Positions 8,103 through 16,459 of a stretch of DNA of 64,000 nt are shown here, piece by piece; the first letter of the stretch is position 1, and each line of letters opens with the position of its first letter. The translations under genes and the position numbers were made by a program. The DNA lies in the NCBI GenBank assembly GCA_002503985.1, contig DASW01000008.1, positions 186,001 to 250,000 of the forward strand, read 5' to 3'. The notes beneath the pieces are model-generated. The model did not search any database and was not told the origin of the DNA. It saw only the letters and a list, made by a program, of their open reading frames with translations. The stretch is from Thermoplasmata archaeon UBA61 (GTDB taxonomy: Archaea; Thermoplasmatota; Thermoplasmata; Lutacidiplasmatales; UBA184).

Positions 8103-9416
8103 GTGTCCTCGCCTCTGGACGACGCTCCGCTCGTGCCCCCGTTCGGTCCGCTCGAGGGGGTTCGGGTCCTCGAGTCCGCCCGGTTCGTCGCAGGACCCTG
8201 GGCTGCCACGTACTTGGGCGAGTTCGGAGCCCGAGTGATCCACGTTGAAGGACCCCCCTTCGAACCCCCCTACGCCGACCCGACCCGGACCCTTCGACCG
8301 GTGCTCGAGGGGAGCATGCCGGGGGAGGCCGTCTCGGAGTCATGGGTCCAATACTCTCGCAACAAGCTCTCGGTCGGGCTCGACATCCGCCGGCCCGAGG
8401 GTCGCACCATCTTCCTAAGGCTGGTCGAGCAGTCGGACATTTGGATCGAATCCTCACGGCCGGGAACGTACGACAAGCTCGGCCTCTCCGATGAGGAAGT
8501 GTGGCGTTCGAATCCCCAGCTTACGATCGTCCATGTTACGGGATACGGCCGCACCGGTCAACCGGACCGGATACGGACCCCCTCCTACGACCTGACCGCC
8601 CAGGCCTACAGCGGCTACCTTTCCCTGCAGGGAAAGCCCGACCCGGACCCTCCGATGCGGAGCGGCACCGCGCTCAACGATACCGTCACCGGCCTGGCCG
8701 CCGCCACAGCGGGCCTCATGGGGTACGTCCACGCCAGCCGGACCGGCCACGGACAATCGGTCGATGTGGCCCAGTACGAGATGTTCTTCATCCTACTCGA
8801 GAACCTCGCTCTCGACTACTTCGTACGAGGGGTCGTCCGAGGTCGTCACGGCTCCGGCCATGCGCGACTGCACCCGTACGACGTCCATCGGGCCCGGGAC
8901 GGATGGGTGGTAGTGGCAGCGCCGACCCCCGAGGCGTGGCGCCGGCTGAAGACCGTGATCGGCTTCACCGACCCCGTGTACGATGACCGGGACTACCGAC
9001 TCGCGCATCGGGAGGCGGTCGACCGAGCGATTGCGGAGTTCTGCGGGTCACGGACCCGACAGGAGCTCGAGGAGATCGGTCGGACGCACGACGTCGCGAT
9101 CACCCGGGTGTTCGACATCGCCGACGCCGCGCGGGACGCTCACTTCCGAGACCGGGGGATGTTCGTGGAGTGGGACGACCCGATCGCGGGACGGGTGAAG
9201 GGCGCCGGGGTCGCTCCCAAGTTCTCCGATACCCCGGGCGGGGTCTGGCGCGGCGCCCCCTGGCTCGGTCAGGACAACGCTCGAGTATTCGGTGAGCTCC
9301 TCGGCCTTTCGAGCTCCGAGATGGACCGGTTGCGTGCCTCCGGGATCATTGGCGAGCGGCCGCCCTCGGGAGGGCCGAACTCGAAGCCCCCGTTCTTCGT
9401 TACCGAGGGACTTTAG
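8103..9416 (+). CDS. Class III (CaiB/BaiF family) CoA-transferase
   Basis: Moves CoA between carboxylic acids through an aspartyl-CoA intermediate. The protein (437 residues from the GTG at 8103; a GTG at 8133 would give 427) starts with LEGVRVLESARFVAGPWAA, the family N-terminus, and has RNKLSVGLDIRRPEGR, YDLTAQAYSGYLSL and GHGQSVDVAQYEM. The last contains Asp and Tyr near the usual catalytic Asp segment, which I did not pin down. The open frame continues some 450 codons upstream, antisense to the aro operon; that part is a GC artefact. It abuts an acyl-CoA dehydrogenase gene with no gap, so the pair probably activates and then oxidises one organic acid. The substrate cannot be named. Confidence 0.88.
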   Translation: MSSPLDDAPLVPPFGPLEGVRVLESARFVAGPWAATYLGEFGARVIHVEGPPFEPPYADPTRTLRPVLEGSMPGEAVSESWVQYSRNKLSVGLDIRRPEGRTIFLRLVEQSDIWIESSRPGTYDKLGLSDEEVWRSNPQLTIVHVTGYGRTGQPDRIRTPSYDLTAQAYSGYLSLQGKPDPDPPMRSGTALNDTVTGLAAATAGLMGYVHASRTGHGQSVDVAQYEMFFILLENLALDYFVRGVVRGRHGSGHARLHPYDVHRARDGWVVVAAPTPEAWRRLKTVIGFTDPVYDDRDYRLAHREAVDRAIAEFCGSRTRQELEEIGRTHDVAITRVFDIADAARDAHFRDRGMFVEWDDPIAGRVKGAGVAPKFSDTPGGVWRGAPWLGQDNARVFGELLGLSSSEMDRLRASGIIGERPPSGGPNSKPPFFVTEGL

Positions 9417-10580
9417 ATGGCGATCCTTCCCCCGCTCCCGGACGACCCCTTGGTCGTGGAGGTCACTGACTTCGCGGCTCGCCACAAACTCGCAGACCGG
9501 TATCGCGAGCTCGACCGGAACCCCGCATTTCCCCGGGAGGAATATCGGGCGATGGGACGGGCCGGTCTGCTCGGTCTGGGGACCTCGACCGCCCTAGGAG
9601 GCCGAGGACTCTCACTCCCCCAGGTGGGGCTAGCCCTCTTCCACCTCGTGTACCGGTCCGGGACGGTGTTCGGGAAGCTGAGCATCCAGCCCGAGTTTTC
9701 CTCCGTGCTCGCCGACCACGGCTCCCCCGAACTGGTCGAAGAGTGGTTCCGCCCAATGGTCCGAGGCGACAAGGTCGTGGGGAATCAGATCACGGAACCC
9801 GGGGCCGGCTCCGACGCTCAAGGGATGACGCTCTCCGCCACCCGAGAGGGGGAAGGCTATGTTCTCACGGGAGAAAAGAGCGAGGTCGCCCTCTGCCTGG
9901 ACGCGGACGCCGCGATTGTATACGGGCGCGTCCCAAGCGAAGACCCTCGGGGAAAGGTGACGGCGTTCCTGGTCCCCCAGGACCTAGCGGGCATCACACG
10001 GGACCCCTCGTCAGGAGACCTCGGAGAGCGCTGGCAGCGTCGGGGATTGGTCACCTACGACCACGTTCGCGTCCCTCTGCGATACCGTCTCGGAGAGGAG
10101 GGGATGGGTTTCGAGTACCTCCGCACGGAACTCACCCACGACCGAGCCCTCCTCGCCGCGATCTACCTCGGGGCCGCGTACACTTCCTGGGAGGCGACGG
10201 TCGATTACGCCCGGCAGCGCACCGTGTTCGGAAAGCCGCTCGCTCGTCAGGAGGCCGTCTCGTTCTCACTGGCCCAGGACTTCGCCCGGCTTTCGGCCGA
10301 TTGGCTGTACACCCTGGACGCCCTTTCCCGGCTGGAGCGCGGGGAGGACGCGGCCGCGGAGGCCGCCCTCGTCAAGTGGGTGGCCGTCGAGGACGGGCTT
10401 CGGGCGATCGACCACGCCATCCAGTTCCACGGTGGGCGCGGCTACTCCCAGGACCTTCCGCACGAGCAGCGCTGGCGGGACGTTCGGGCCGGGGGCATCG
10501 CGCACGGACCGTCCGAGATCATGCTCGTGGTCGCGGCCCACGAACTGCGGACCCGTCAGACGCCCGCGCCTCCTCGCTGA
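9417..10580 (+). CDS. Acyl-CoA dehydrogenase family flavoprotein with atypical catalytic-base position
   Basis: FAD-dependent alpha,beta-desaturase fold, 387 residues: N-terminal helical domain, middle beta domain (QITEPGAGSDAQGM), and C-terminal helices with ARQRTVFGKPLARQEAV and QFHGGRGYSQDLPHEQRWRD. The segment that usually reads YEGT, carrying the catalytic Glu of medium- and short-chain enzymes, reads AHGPSE here, with His at about residue 363. The alternative base position used by isovaleryl-CoA-type enzymes appears to be Asp (THDRALL) rather than Glu. It may therefore use a different base or catalyse a different reaction. Its ATG directly follows the stop codon of the CoA-transferase, so the two are co-transcribed. 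Confidence 0.88.
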   Translation: MAILPPLPDDPLVVEVTDFAARHKLADRYRELDRNPAFPREEYRAMGRAGLLGLGTSTALGGRGLSLPQVGLALFHLVYRSGTVFGKLSIQPEFSSVLADHGSPELVEEWFRPMVRGDKVVGNQITEPGAGSDAQGMTLSATREGEGYVLTGEKSEVALCLDADAAIVYGRVPSEDPRGKVTAFLVPQDLAGITRDPSSGDLGERWQRRGLVTYDHVRVPLRYRLGEEGMGFEYLRTELTHDRALLAAIYLGAAYTSWEATVDYARQRTVFGKPLARQEAVSFSLAQDFARLSADWLYTLDALSRLERGEDAAAEAALVKWVAVEDGLRAIDHAIQFHGGRGYSQDLPHEQRWRDVRAGGIAHGPSEIMLVVAAHELRTRQTPAPPR

Positions 10581-10689
10581 CCCGAGGACCCCGAAATCCG
10601 TCGCCGTCCAAACCGAAGTACCATGGGCGGCAGGGACTAGAGCCTCGAGCGTTCGAGGATCCCGCTGCCCCCTACGCGGGGGCAAGAGC

Positions 10690-12786
10690 CTAGATGTACT
10701 CCGCCGTTGCACCGGGACCCAGCGTCCCGAACGCCTCGAATCGGAAGGTCTGCTTGATGATGTTCCCGATCGGGAAGAAGGGGATCCAGAGCAAGACGTC
10801 GGGGCGTCGCATCTTCACCAGGAAGTAAGCGATGGGCACGGCCCGGATCCCGGTCGCGATCGCGAGCAGGACGATTGTGTAGATGAGGCCCGGAACTCCG
10901 AGGAAGAGGATCAGGAGCAGGAGGAAGACGTAGACCAGGCTCCGCACGCCCGACCGCATAACGAGCAGGAACCAGAACAGCACTCCGATCCCGGCGAACT
11001 CGGGGGTCTCCCCGAGCAGTGCCCGGTAGTGCTGGCCGTTGGCCATGATGATCCCGCGAGACCACCGGACCCGTTGCTTCCGGAGGGAGTCGTAGTTGTG
11101 CGGGACGTCCTCCAAGGCCAGCGCGCCGAACTCGATGCGGATGCGGTATCCCAGTCGTTGGACGCGTATCGAGATCTCGGAGTCCTCTCCATTCCACGGA
11201 ACCCATCCGCCGAGCTCGACCAGGTCCGCGCGGCGGAAGGCGGAGAAGAGGCCGTCCAGCACTTCCGCCGAGCGGGTGGCCATACTGGCCGGCCGCAGCA
11301 TGTAGTGCAGCCATGCGACCTCGAGCGCCCGCAGCTTGCGAGTCCAGCCTTTTCGGTCGCGAGGATGGATAGCGCCCTGTACTCCACCCACCTCGGGGTC
11401 GGCGAAGTGGGAGATCATCGGGGCGAACCCCGGAGGAGAGGTGATCACCGTGTCGCCGTCGAGGCGCAGGACGATCTCCCCCGTAGCGAGCGCGAGCGCG
11501 CCGTTGAGCGCGTTCGACTTCCCACCGTGAGGGAGGTCCGCCACGTACCCTTTGGTGTGCTCGAGGTTCCTGATAGCTCCCAGGGCGAGCTCGAGGGTAC
11601 GGTCCGTGGAACCGTCGTTCCCGACGATGATCTCGACCGTTCCCGGGTAGTTCCCGGCCGCTCGGTCGGCCGAGCGGATGGACTCGACGATGAACTCCTC
11701 CTCGTTGTACGCGGGGATGATGATCGAGACCGATGGGTGGTACTCCTCGAGAGAAGGCAGCGGATGTTTCCGAAGGTGGCGGAAGTAGAGGGGGCGGGCA
11801 AGCGCACAAAACACCGGGAGTGTTAGAACGGGGACCAGCAGAAGGATCGTGAACCCGGTCACGATCCGGTTCATGTCCAGCACCCAGCTGATGATCAGGA
11901 CGGCGACCGCGGAGAGCACGCCGGCGCTGACCCCGACCGCCAGGAACAGCGCGGTCGCGGCCCGGTCGCGCGGGAACCGGGGGGTAATCTTCTGCGGGTG
12001 AGGCAGATAGAAAGTGCAGAAGGTGAGGAAGGCCATGAACAGTCCACCAGTCAGCACCCGTACGAGCAGCGCGAAGTTCCGGAGCGTCGATCCGGGCACG
12101 GTGAAAAAGAGGGCGTCGATCACGAGCTCCGCGCAGATGTAAATGATGATCGTGACGAGTGCCCGTCGGCGTCGTCGACCCGTGTAGCGAGGTCGGTTGA
12201 ATGCGAGTCCGCTCGCGATGACAAACGCCGCCATGAAGGCGAGGTACATCGGGAAGATGTAGTCCGGGACGACCAGCGCCGTGACGCTCACGGCGTAGAC
12301 GCCCGGCCAGGTCAGGGGCCAGTAGAGGAAGATGCCGACGCCCGCGACAATGTGGTCGTATTCGGCAAAGATGACGGGGTAGTACAACAGCAACGGAACG
12401 GAGAAGGTCGCGAACGCGCCGGTGAGGACGGCAACGAATCGGATCGCTCGCTTTCCCGGTACGGAAGGGTTCTCGCCGGCGCCCTTCATCCGGATCACCT
12501 TTCCCCCATCCTTCGAGAACACACGGACGGGGACTACGGGTCGATCGTCCGAGCTCGGCGGGGTGCCGTCCTTGGGAGCCGTCTCATCGTCAGGGACCAC
12601 GGAGATCGGGACGGTGCCGGCGCCCGAGGTGGTGGGTATCGCCTCGAGAGACGCGATCACCATATACAGGACGAGACCTAGCCCAATCCCGACCGCGATG
12701 GCCCCAAAGGGGAGGCCAAAGGGTCGAAGCCCGGCGTAGAGCCAATGGTAGAGCTGGATCACCCATCCGGGCCAAGAGAGTGCCAT
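10690..12786 (-). CDS. Membrane glycosyltransferase family 2 (polysaccharide synthase-like)
   Basis: Processive beta-glycosyltransferase-like membrane protein of 698 residues. Several N-terminal membrane helices precede a cytosolic GT2 domain with VSIIIPAYNEEEF (about 340-352), GNDGSTD, LRLDGD (DxD, about 444), WNGEDSEIS (about 535) and KQRVRW (about 569), the (Q/R)xxRW motif of cellulose/hyaluronan/chitin synthases. C-terminal membrane helices follow. The open frame extends 49 codons upstream into the preceding gene; I chose the ATG at 12786 because it is the first one after the upstream stop and gives a sensible N-terminus. It lies 44 nt downstream of a secreted glycosidase-like gene on the same strand, as expected for an exopolysaccharide unit. 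The polymer is unknown. Confidence 0.88.
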   Translation of the reverse strand: MALSWPGWVIQLYHWLYAGLRPFGLPFGAIAVGIGLGLVLYMVIASLEAIPTTSGAGTVPISVVPDDETAPKDGTPPSSDDRPVVPVRVFSKDGGKVIRMKGAGENPSVPGKRAIRFVAVLTGAFATFSVPLLLYYPVIFAEYDHIVAGVGIFLYWPLTWPGVYAVSVTALVVPDYIFPMYLAFMAAFVIASGLAFNRPRYTGRRRRRALVTIIIYICAELVIDALFFTVPGSTLRNFALLVRVLTGGLFMAFLTFCTFYLPHPQKITPRFPRDRAATALFLAVGVSAGVLSAVAVLIISWVLDMNRIVTGFTILLLVPVLTLPVFCALARPLYFRHLRKHPLPSLEEYHPSVSIIIPAYNEEEFIVESIRSADRAAGNYPGTVEIIVGNDGSTDRTLELALGAIRNLEHTKGYVADLPHGGKSNALNGALALATGEIVLRLDGDTVITSPPGFAPMISHFADPEVGGVQGAIHPRDRKGWTRKLRALEVAWLHYMLRPASMATRSAEVLDGLFSAFRRADLVELGGWVPWNGEDSEISIRVQRLGYRIRIEFGALALEDVPHNYDSLRKQRVRWSRGIIMANGQHYRALLGETPEFAGIGVLFWFLLVMRSGVRSLVYVFLLLLILFLGVPGLIYTIVLLAIATGIRAVPIAYFLVKMRRPDVLLWIPFFPIGNIIKQTFRFEAFGTLGPGATAEYI

Positions 12787-12830
12787 AGACTCGACCGGGG
12801 AAGCGAGCGCCGTGATGACACTATCGCTGG

Positions 12831-15800
12831 TCAGGAGGTCCCCCCTGACCGGCGGCGTTTCCGAGTACGGCCAATGAGGAGCGTTCCCACCCCCACAACG
12901 GTGATCGCCGCGCATGCGACCATAGCGGGGCACGCGAGATTCCAGATCGGGGGGCAGGGAGGAGGACCGTCGATGACCATCGAGACGTTGATCATGATCG
13001 CGGCGGCATCAACGGTGATAGTCCCATGGGAGGGGTCGGCCAGATAACCCGGAGGAGCCAATACGTCGAACGTGTAGCTGCCGTTGGGCGCACGGAACGT
13101 CGTAGCGGCTCGGCTAACATTCAAGGTCAGATTGTCGGAAAACCGGACCTGCCAAGTATTCCCCGACGGTAAGCCCGATACCGCGAACGTGACAGGGAAG
13201 CTGACCTCCGGGAACAGGACATAGAATGAGACATTCGCTCCGTTCACGTTGAACGTCCCCGATGCGTTGGTGACCGGCACATAGTCCGCTGCCGGGGGGA
13301 CCTCGAAGGAGTACGTCCCGTTCACCAGATGGAAGGTGGTCCACGCTCCCACACTCTCGTTGGTCGTGGTTGCGCTACCGTTGCTTACCGCGACGGACCA
13401 GGAGAGGTTGGGACCGAGGTCGGCCTCCTTCCAGACCACGGCGTAGCGGACGGGAGAGAACTGAATGAAAACGACCCGACCCGAGCCGCTCACGTTGTAC
13501 CCGAACGCGGGCGGGTGGGCTCGGAATCCTGCGATCGTGCCCGTGTGATAGTCGAAGGTCCCGTTTGTTTCCTCGATGACAATGGTGTTGGTCTCGGAGG
13601 AGGCGGTCTGGTTGGAGACGTTAACGGTGGTTTGGTTGCCGACCTGGGTAGTCGTGACGTTGAGGGTGGCGAGCCACCAGCGGGCGTCGGAGGGAAGGCC
13701 GGATTCGACGAAGGTGACGGCGTAGCGGGGAACGGGGGGTGCGATGGGAGTGAAGGCGATCGGAACGAAGGCCGGAACGCCCGAGACGTTGACAGAGGAA
13801 TTGGTGAGATAGGAGGTGTTGGAGAGGCTCGCGCGATATCCCGGGACTGCCCCGATAGTGAATCCGTAGGTTCCGTTCGGCTCCTCGAAGGCGATGATGT
13901 TTGAGCGGGAGGCAAGGGAGCTGTTACTGGCGATAGCAGCGGTGTCGAGGGTGATGTGGGAGTGGACAGTCACGGACCAGTTCGTTCCAGCAGGGAGTCC
14001 GGTTTCAGTGAACGTCACCGGTTCGGCCCACGTGAAGATCGCTTTCTGTGTAATCCACGCGGTTGGGAAAAGGGCGGTCTGGGGGTCGGTACTGTTGCTG
14101 CTTCCGTTACCGAATCCTTCCCAGCGAGTGAAAACGTAGTGATACGCGGGGCGTGCAGTCAACGTGAGCGGCGTGCTGGCATTCCACCACAGAGGCGCGG
14201 GAGTTACGTATCCCACGGTGCCCGTGCCTGGAGCTGAGTTATTCGTTGTTGCGGAAATGTTTGTCGCCCACTGGTGGGCGAAGGTGAGCCCGAAGTCAAT
14301 TGGAGGGCCTGCCACCTGGTTCGGATACACTCGAACGAACGAGGGAGGAAACGGCTCGAGTCGTTCTCTAGGGAGACGCTCAGTAAGGTCAGCCGTCACG
14401 GGAGACCCATTCTGGAGCGGGATCGGTGGGGCCGTGACGTTGAACGTTCCGCTGGGCAGGAAGAATGTCAAGTTGTCGGTACCGTTCGAAGTCGCGAAAG
14501 CGCCTCCAACGTCAATGAACCATCTCGGGAGGGGAGCTTCGGAGCTAAAGCCCGACGCAGTGAAGTTAACTTGAACCCCACCGCCTGGATATGATTCGAA
14601 CAGGGCGAGAGTTTGGAGGGGGAGAGTCCAGTTCGCGGGGAGCCCTTCTGGAAAGTACTGTGCCACAGGTTGAGTCGTCATCGGCTCTACGCTCGCGCCC
14701 AAACTAAAGTTCCCCGGTGGGTCCGACACATTCCCCTGCCATTCCCACACTTCTGCCGGAGTACCAGCGGCGATCCCCGGCAGCTTCGGAGAGAACGTCA
14801 CATTCGTCGTCAGGTTTAGATTCACTACCATCAGATCTGCTCGGCCAGCATCTTTCGGGTCGGTTGTCGCAATGCCGTAGAGATTGCCACCCAATGTGGT
14901 GTTGGTGCCGTCGTACTGGGGAGATGTCGCCAAACGGACCGGGTAGGCAACGTTGCCGAGGTGATTGAAGATCTCGCTGAAAAGGGTGTAGGAAGGTCGC
15001 ACACCTCCATGTAGGTTGAGCCAGGAGTTGTTTGTGTTGAACACGCTGGCGAACACATCGAGATTCGTAACGTTCAGGTCGATCGCCTGAGTGACTTGGG
15101 CGGCGAAACTGAGCACACCGGGGAAGCTCCGCTCCCACGGTCCAAACATTGTGTGCGAGAGACCTGTGCCGAATTCGGTGACAAAGAGGCCCACACGTTC
15201 CGAACATGTCGCTTGGCAGGACGCAACCTTCGATTCTGCGCTGCCGTTCGCGATCCCGCTTCGGGCTTCCGCCACGCGTCCAGTCAGTCCAGCGGAACCG
15301 TTGATCGCGCCGTAAAACGTTGGAAGAGTAATCGGGCTCTCCCTGGCCGGATAACTGTGGTAGGCTACGCCGCTGATATTCGGTCCGTCAAGCGCTACCA
15401 CGGCGCCAATCCAGTTCTCGAGGGGACCCATCCCATTGGGCCGCCCAGTGGCAGGGATGCCAATGATCTTGATGTTCGGGTCGACCTCCCTCATTGCAGA
15501 CGTGTAGTTTTGAACCAGTCGAGCGTAGACGCCCGGGCCGGTTGTAGCGTTCCCGATTCTGTAGCTGTGGGCCGACGGCTTCCACTCCGTCCAAGGAATG
15601 TTGTAGAGCCGCCATAGCTCGGGTTCGTTGCCGATCTCCCAATACGCCGGGTGGAAGTCAAGCGCTGTAACGTTACGACCACCAAATGCGGGGTCGGCGA
15701 TTTGGCCCTTGTCTTCCGTGTACTCAACGATCCACTTGGCGGTAGTGGTGTTGTCGATTTCGCCGGGGACCTGGAAGATGGCCGTACAGTTGATCGACTT

Positions 15801-16229
15801 ACACCAACTCACGAACTGAGATTCGTTGGTGGCAGCTTTTCCCCATTCCGGAATCTTGACGCCGAGCGCATTCTTGTGAACGGTGTAGATTGTGCCATTC
15901 ATCGGATTGTAGTCCTCCCCTGACTGCGCTCCTGGCCATACGACCATCTCGTTTGGGGTCGCGCTAACTAATGTCCCCTCTCCTGGAATCAGGCGGGCCC
16001 GATCGGAGACTGTGGTGCCCCAAAAGATGGGGGAGACGCTGATGGGAGTCGAGTTCAGCGTCAAGTTGACACTGACAGCGCTGCCGACTTGGCCCTGAGG
16101 TTGCGACGGGGCTTGTGTGGGTTCACCCAGTGCCGACCCGACGGGACCCCCCGGAACGTCGCCCGGTAGGAGTATCATGCCAACTAGGGCGAGGACAACC
16201 AGTCCAAGGCAGGCTCGACTCCGACGCAT
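12831..16229 (-). CDS. Giant secreted glycoside-hydrolase-like surface protein with four C-terminal repeats and membrane anchor
   Basis: A 1,132-residue surface protein. It has an N-terminal signal peptide (hydrophobic residues about 8-22), then a clan GH-A-like (alpha/beta)8 domain. The putative acid/base Glu is in YWEIGNEPELW (about residue 200) and the putative nucleophile in FVTEFGTG (about 350), resembling GH79/GH39-type enzymes. A beta-sandwich follows, then four repeats whose markers are near residues 736 (TETGLPAGTNWSV), 836, 926 and 1010, then a C-terminal helix and an Arg/Lys-rich tail, so it is probably outside and anchored. Many N-x-S/T sequons suggest heavy N-glycosylation. Its close paralog lies next door upstream. 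The downstream GT2 suggests it trims or remodels a surface polysaccharide. Exact GH family not assigned. Confidence 0.85.
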   Translation of the reverse strand: MRRSRACLGLVVLALVGMILLPGDVPGGPVGSALGEPTQAPSQPQGQVGSAVSVNLTLNSTPISVSPIFWGTTVSDRARLIPGEGTLVSATPNEMVVWPGAQSGEDYNPMNGTIYTVHKNALGVKIPEWGKAATNESQFVSWCKSINCTAIFQVPGEIDNTTTAKWIVEYTEDKGQIADPAFGGRNVTALDFHPAYWEIGNEPELWRLYNIPWTEWKPSAHSYRIGNATTGPGVYARLVQNYTSAMREVDPNIKIIGIPATGRPNGMGPLENWIGAVVALDGPNISGVAYHSYPARESPITLPTFYGAINGSAGLTGRVAEARSGIANGSAESKVASCQATCSERVGLFVTEFGTGLSHTMFGPWERSFPGVLSFAAQVTQAIDLNVTNLDVFASVFNTNNSWLNLHGGVRPSYTLFSEIFNHLGNVAYPVRLATSPQYDGTNTTLGGNLYGIATTDPKDAGRADLMVVNLNLTTNVTFSPKLPGIAAGTPAEVWEWQGNVSDPPGNFSLGASVEPMTTQPVAQYFPEGLPANWTLPLQTLALFESYPGGGVQVNFTASGFSSEAPLPRWFIDVGGAFATSNGTDNLTFFLPSGTFNVTAPPIPLQNGSPVTADLTERLPRERLEPFPPSFVRVYPNQVAGPPIDFGLTFAHQWATNISATTNNSAPGTGTVGYVTPAPLWWNASTPLTLTARPAYHYVFTRWEGFGNGSSNSTDPQTALFPTAWITQKAIFTWAEPVTFTETGLPAGTNWSVTVHSHITLDTAAIASNSSLASRSNIIAFEEPNGTYGFTIGAVPGYRASLSNTSYLTNSSVNVSGVPAFVPIAFTPIAPPVPRYAVTFVESGLPSDARWWLATLNVTTTQVGNQTTVNVSNQTASSETNTIVIEETNGTFDYHTGTIAGFRAHPPAFGYNVSGSGRVVFIQFSPVRYAVVWKEADLGPNLSWSVAVSNGSATTTNESVGAWTTFHLVNGTYSFEVPPAADYVPVTNASGTFNVNGANVSFYVLFPEVSFPVTFAVSGLPSGNTWQVRFSDNLTLNVSRAATTFRAPNGSYTFDVLAPPGYLADPSHGTITVDAAAIMINVSMVIDGPPPCPPIWNLACPAMVACAAITVVGVGTLLIGRTRKRRRSGGTS

Positions 16230-16267
16230 TGGGGAGAACTCTCAATAGGCGCAGTTTCTGACTGAGA

Positions 16268-16283
16268 TATACATCCTTTGCGC
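16268..16283 (-). promoter_or_regulatory. BRE/TATA element shared by the two paralogous surface glycosidase genes
   Basis: Minus strand reads GCGCAAAGGATGTATA, ending 39 nt before the ATG at 16229. The paralog has GCGCAAACTATGTATA at exactly the same 39-nt distance, so this is probably the core promoter (BRE plus TATA) with a short leader. Confidence 0.65.
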
Positions 16284-16459
16284 ATACGTATTGTCAAGTG
16301 ATTTCTGTACCCCCGAGCGAAGGGCCGTAGGGTTGCGACCGCGAAGCTGACTGGCCAGAACGCGAGCCCTCGCCTGCGTTGAAGAGGGCCTCGGGCAGGC
16401 CTCTGGAATCCTTACTGCCTTATCCCGAACAGAAACCGTCGCGACCCTGACCGCAGAAT

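Noticed and set aside
10432..11826. Long plus-strand frame opposite the GT2 gene
   Set aside because: Asp/Glu/Arg-rich shadow translation of the real minus-strand gene; no domain seen.
13329..15617. Several plus-strand frames opposite the surface glycosidase gene
   Set aside because: They are complements of a low-complexity, sequon-rich coding sequence and show no motif of their own.
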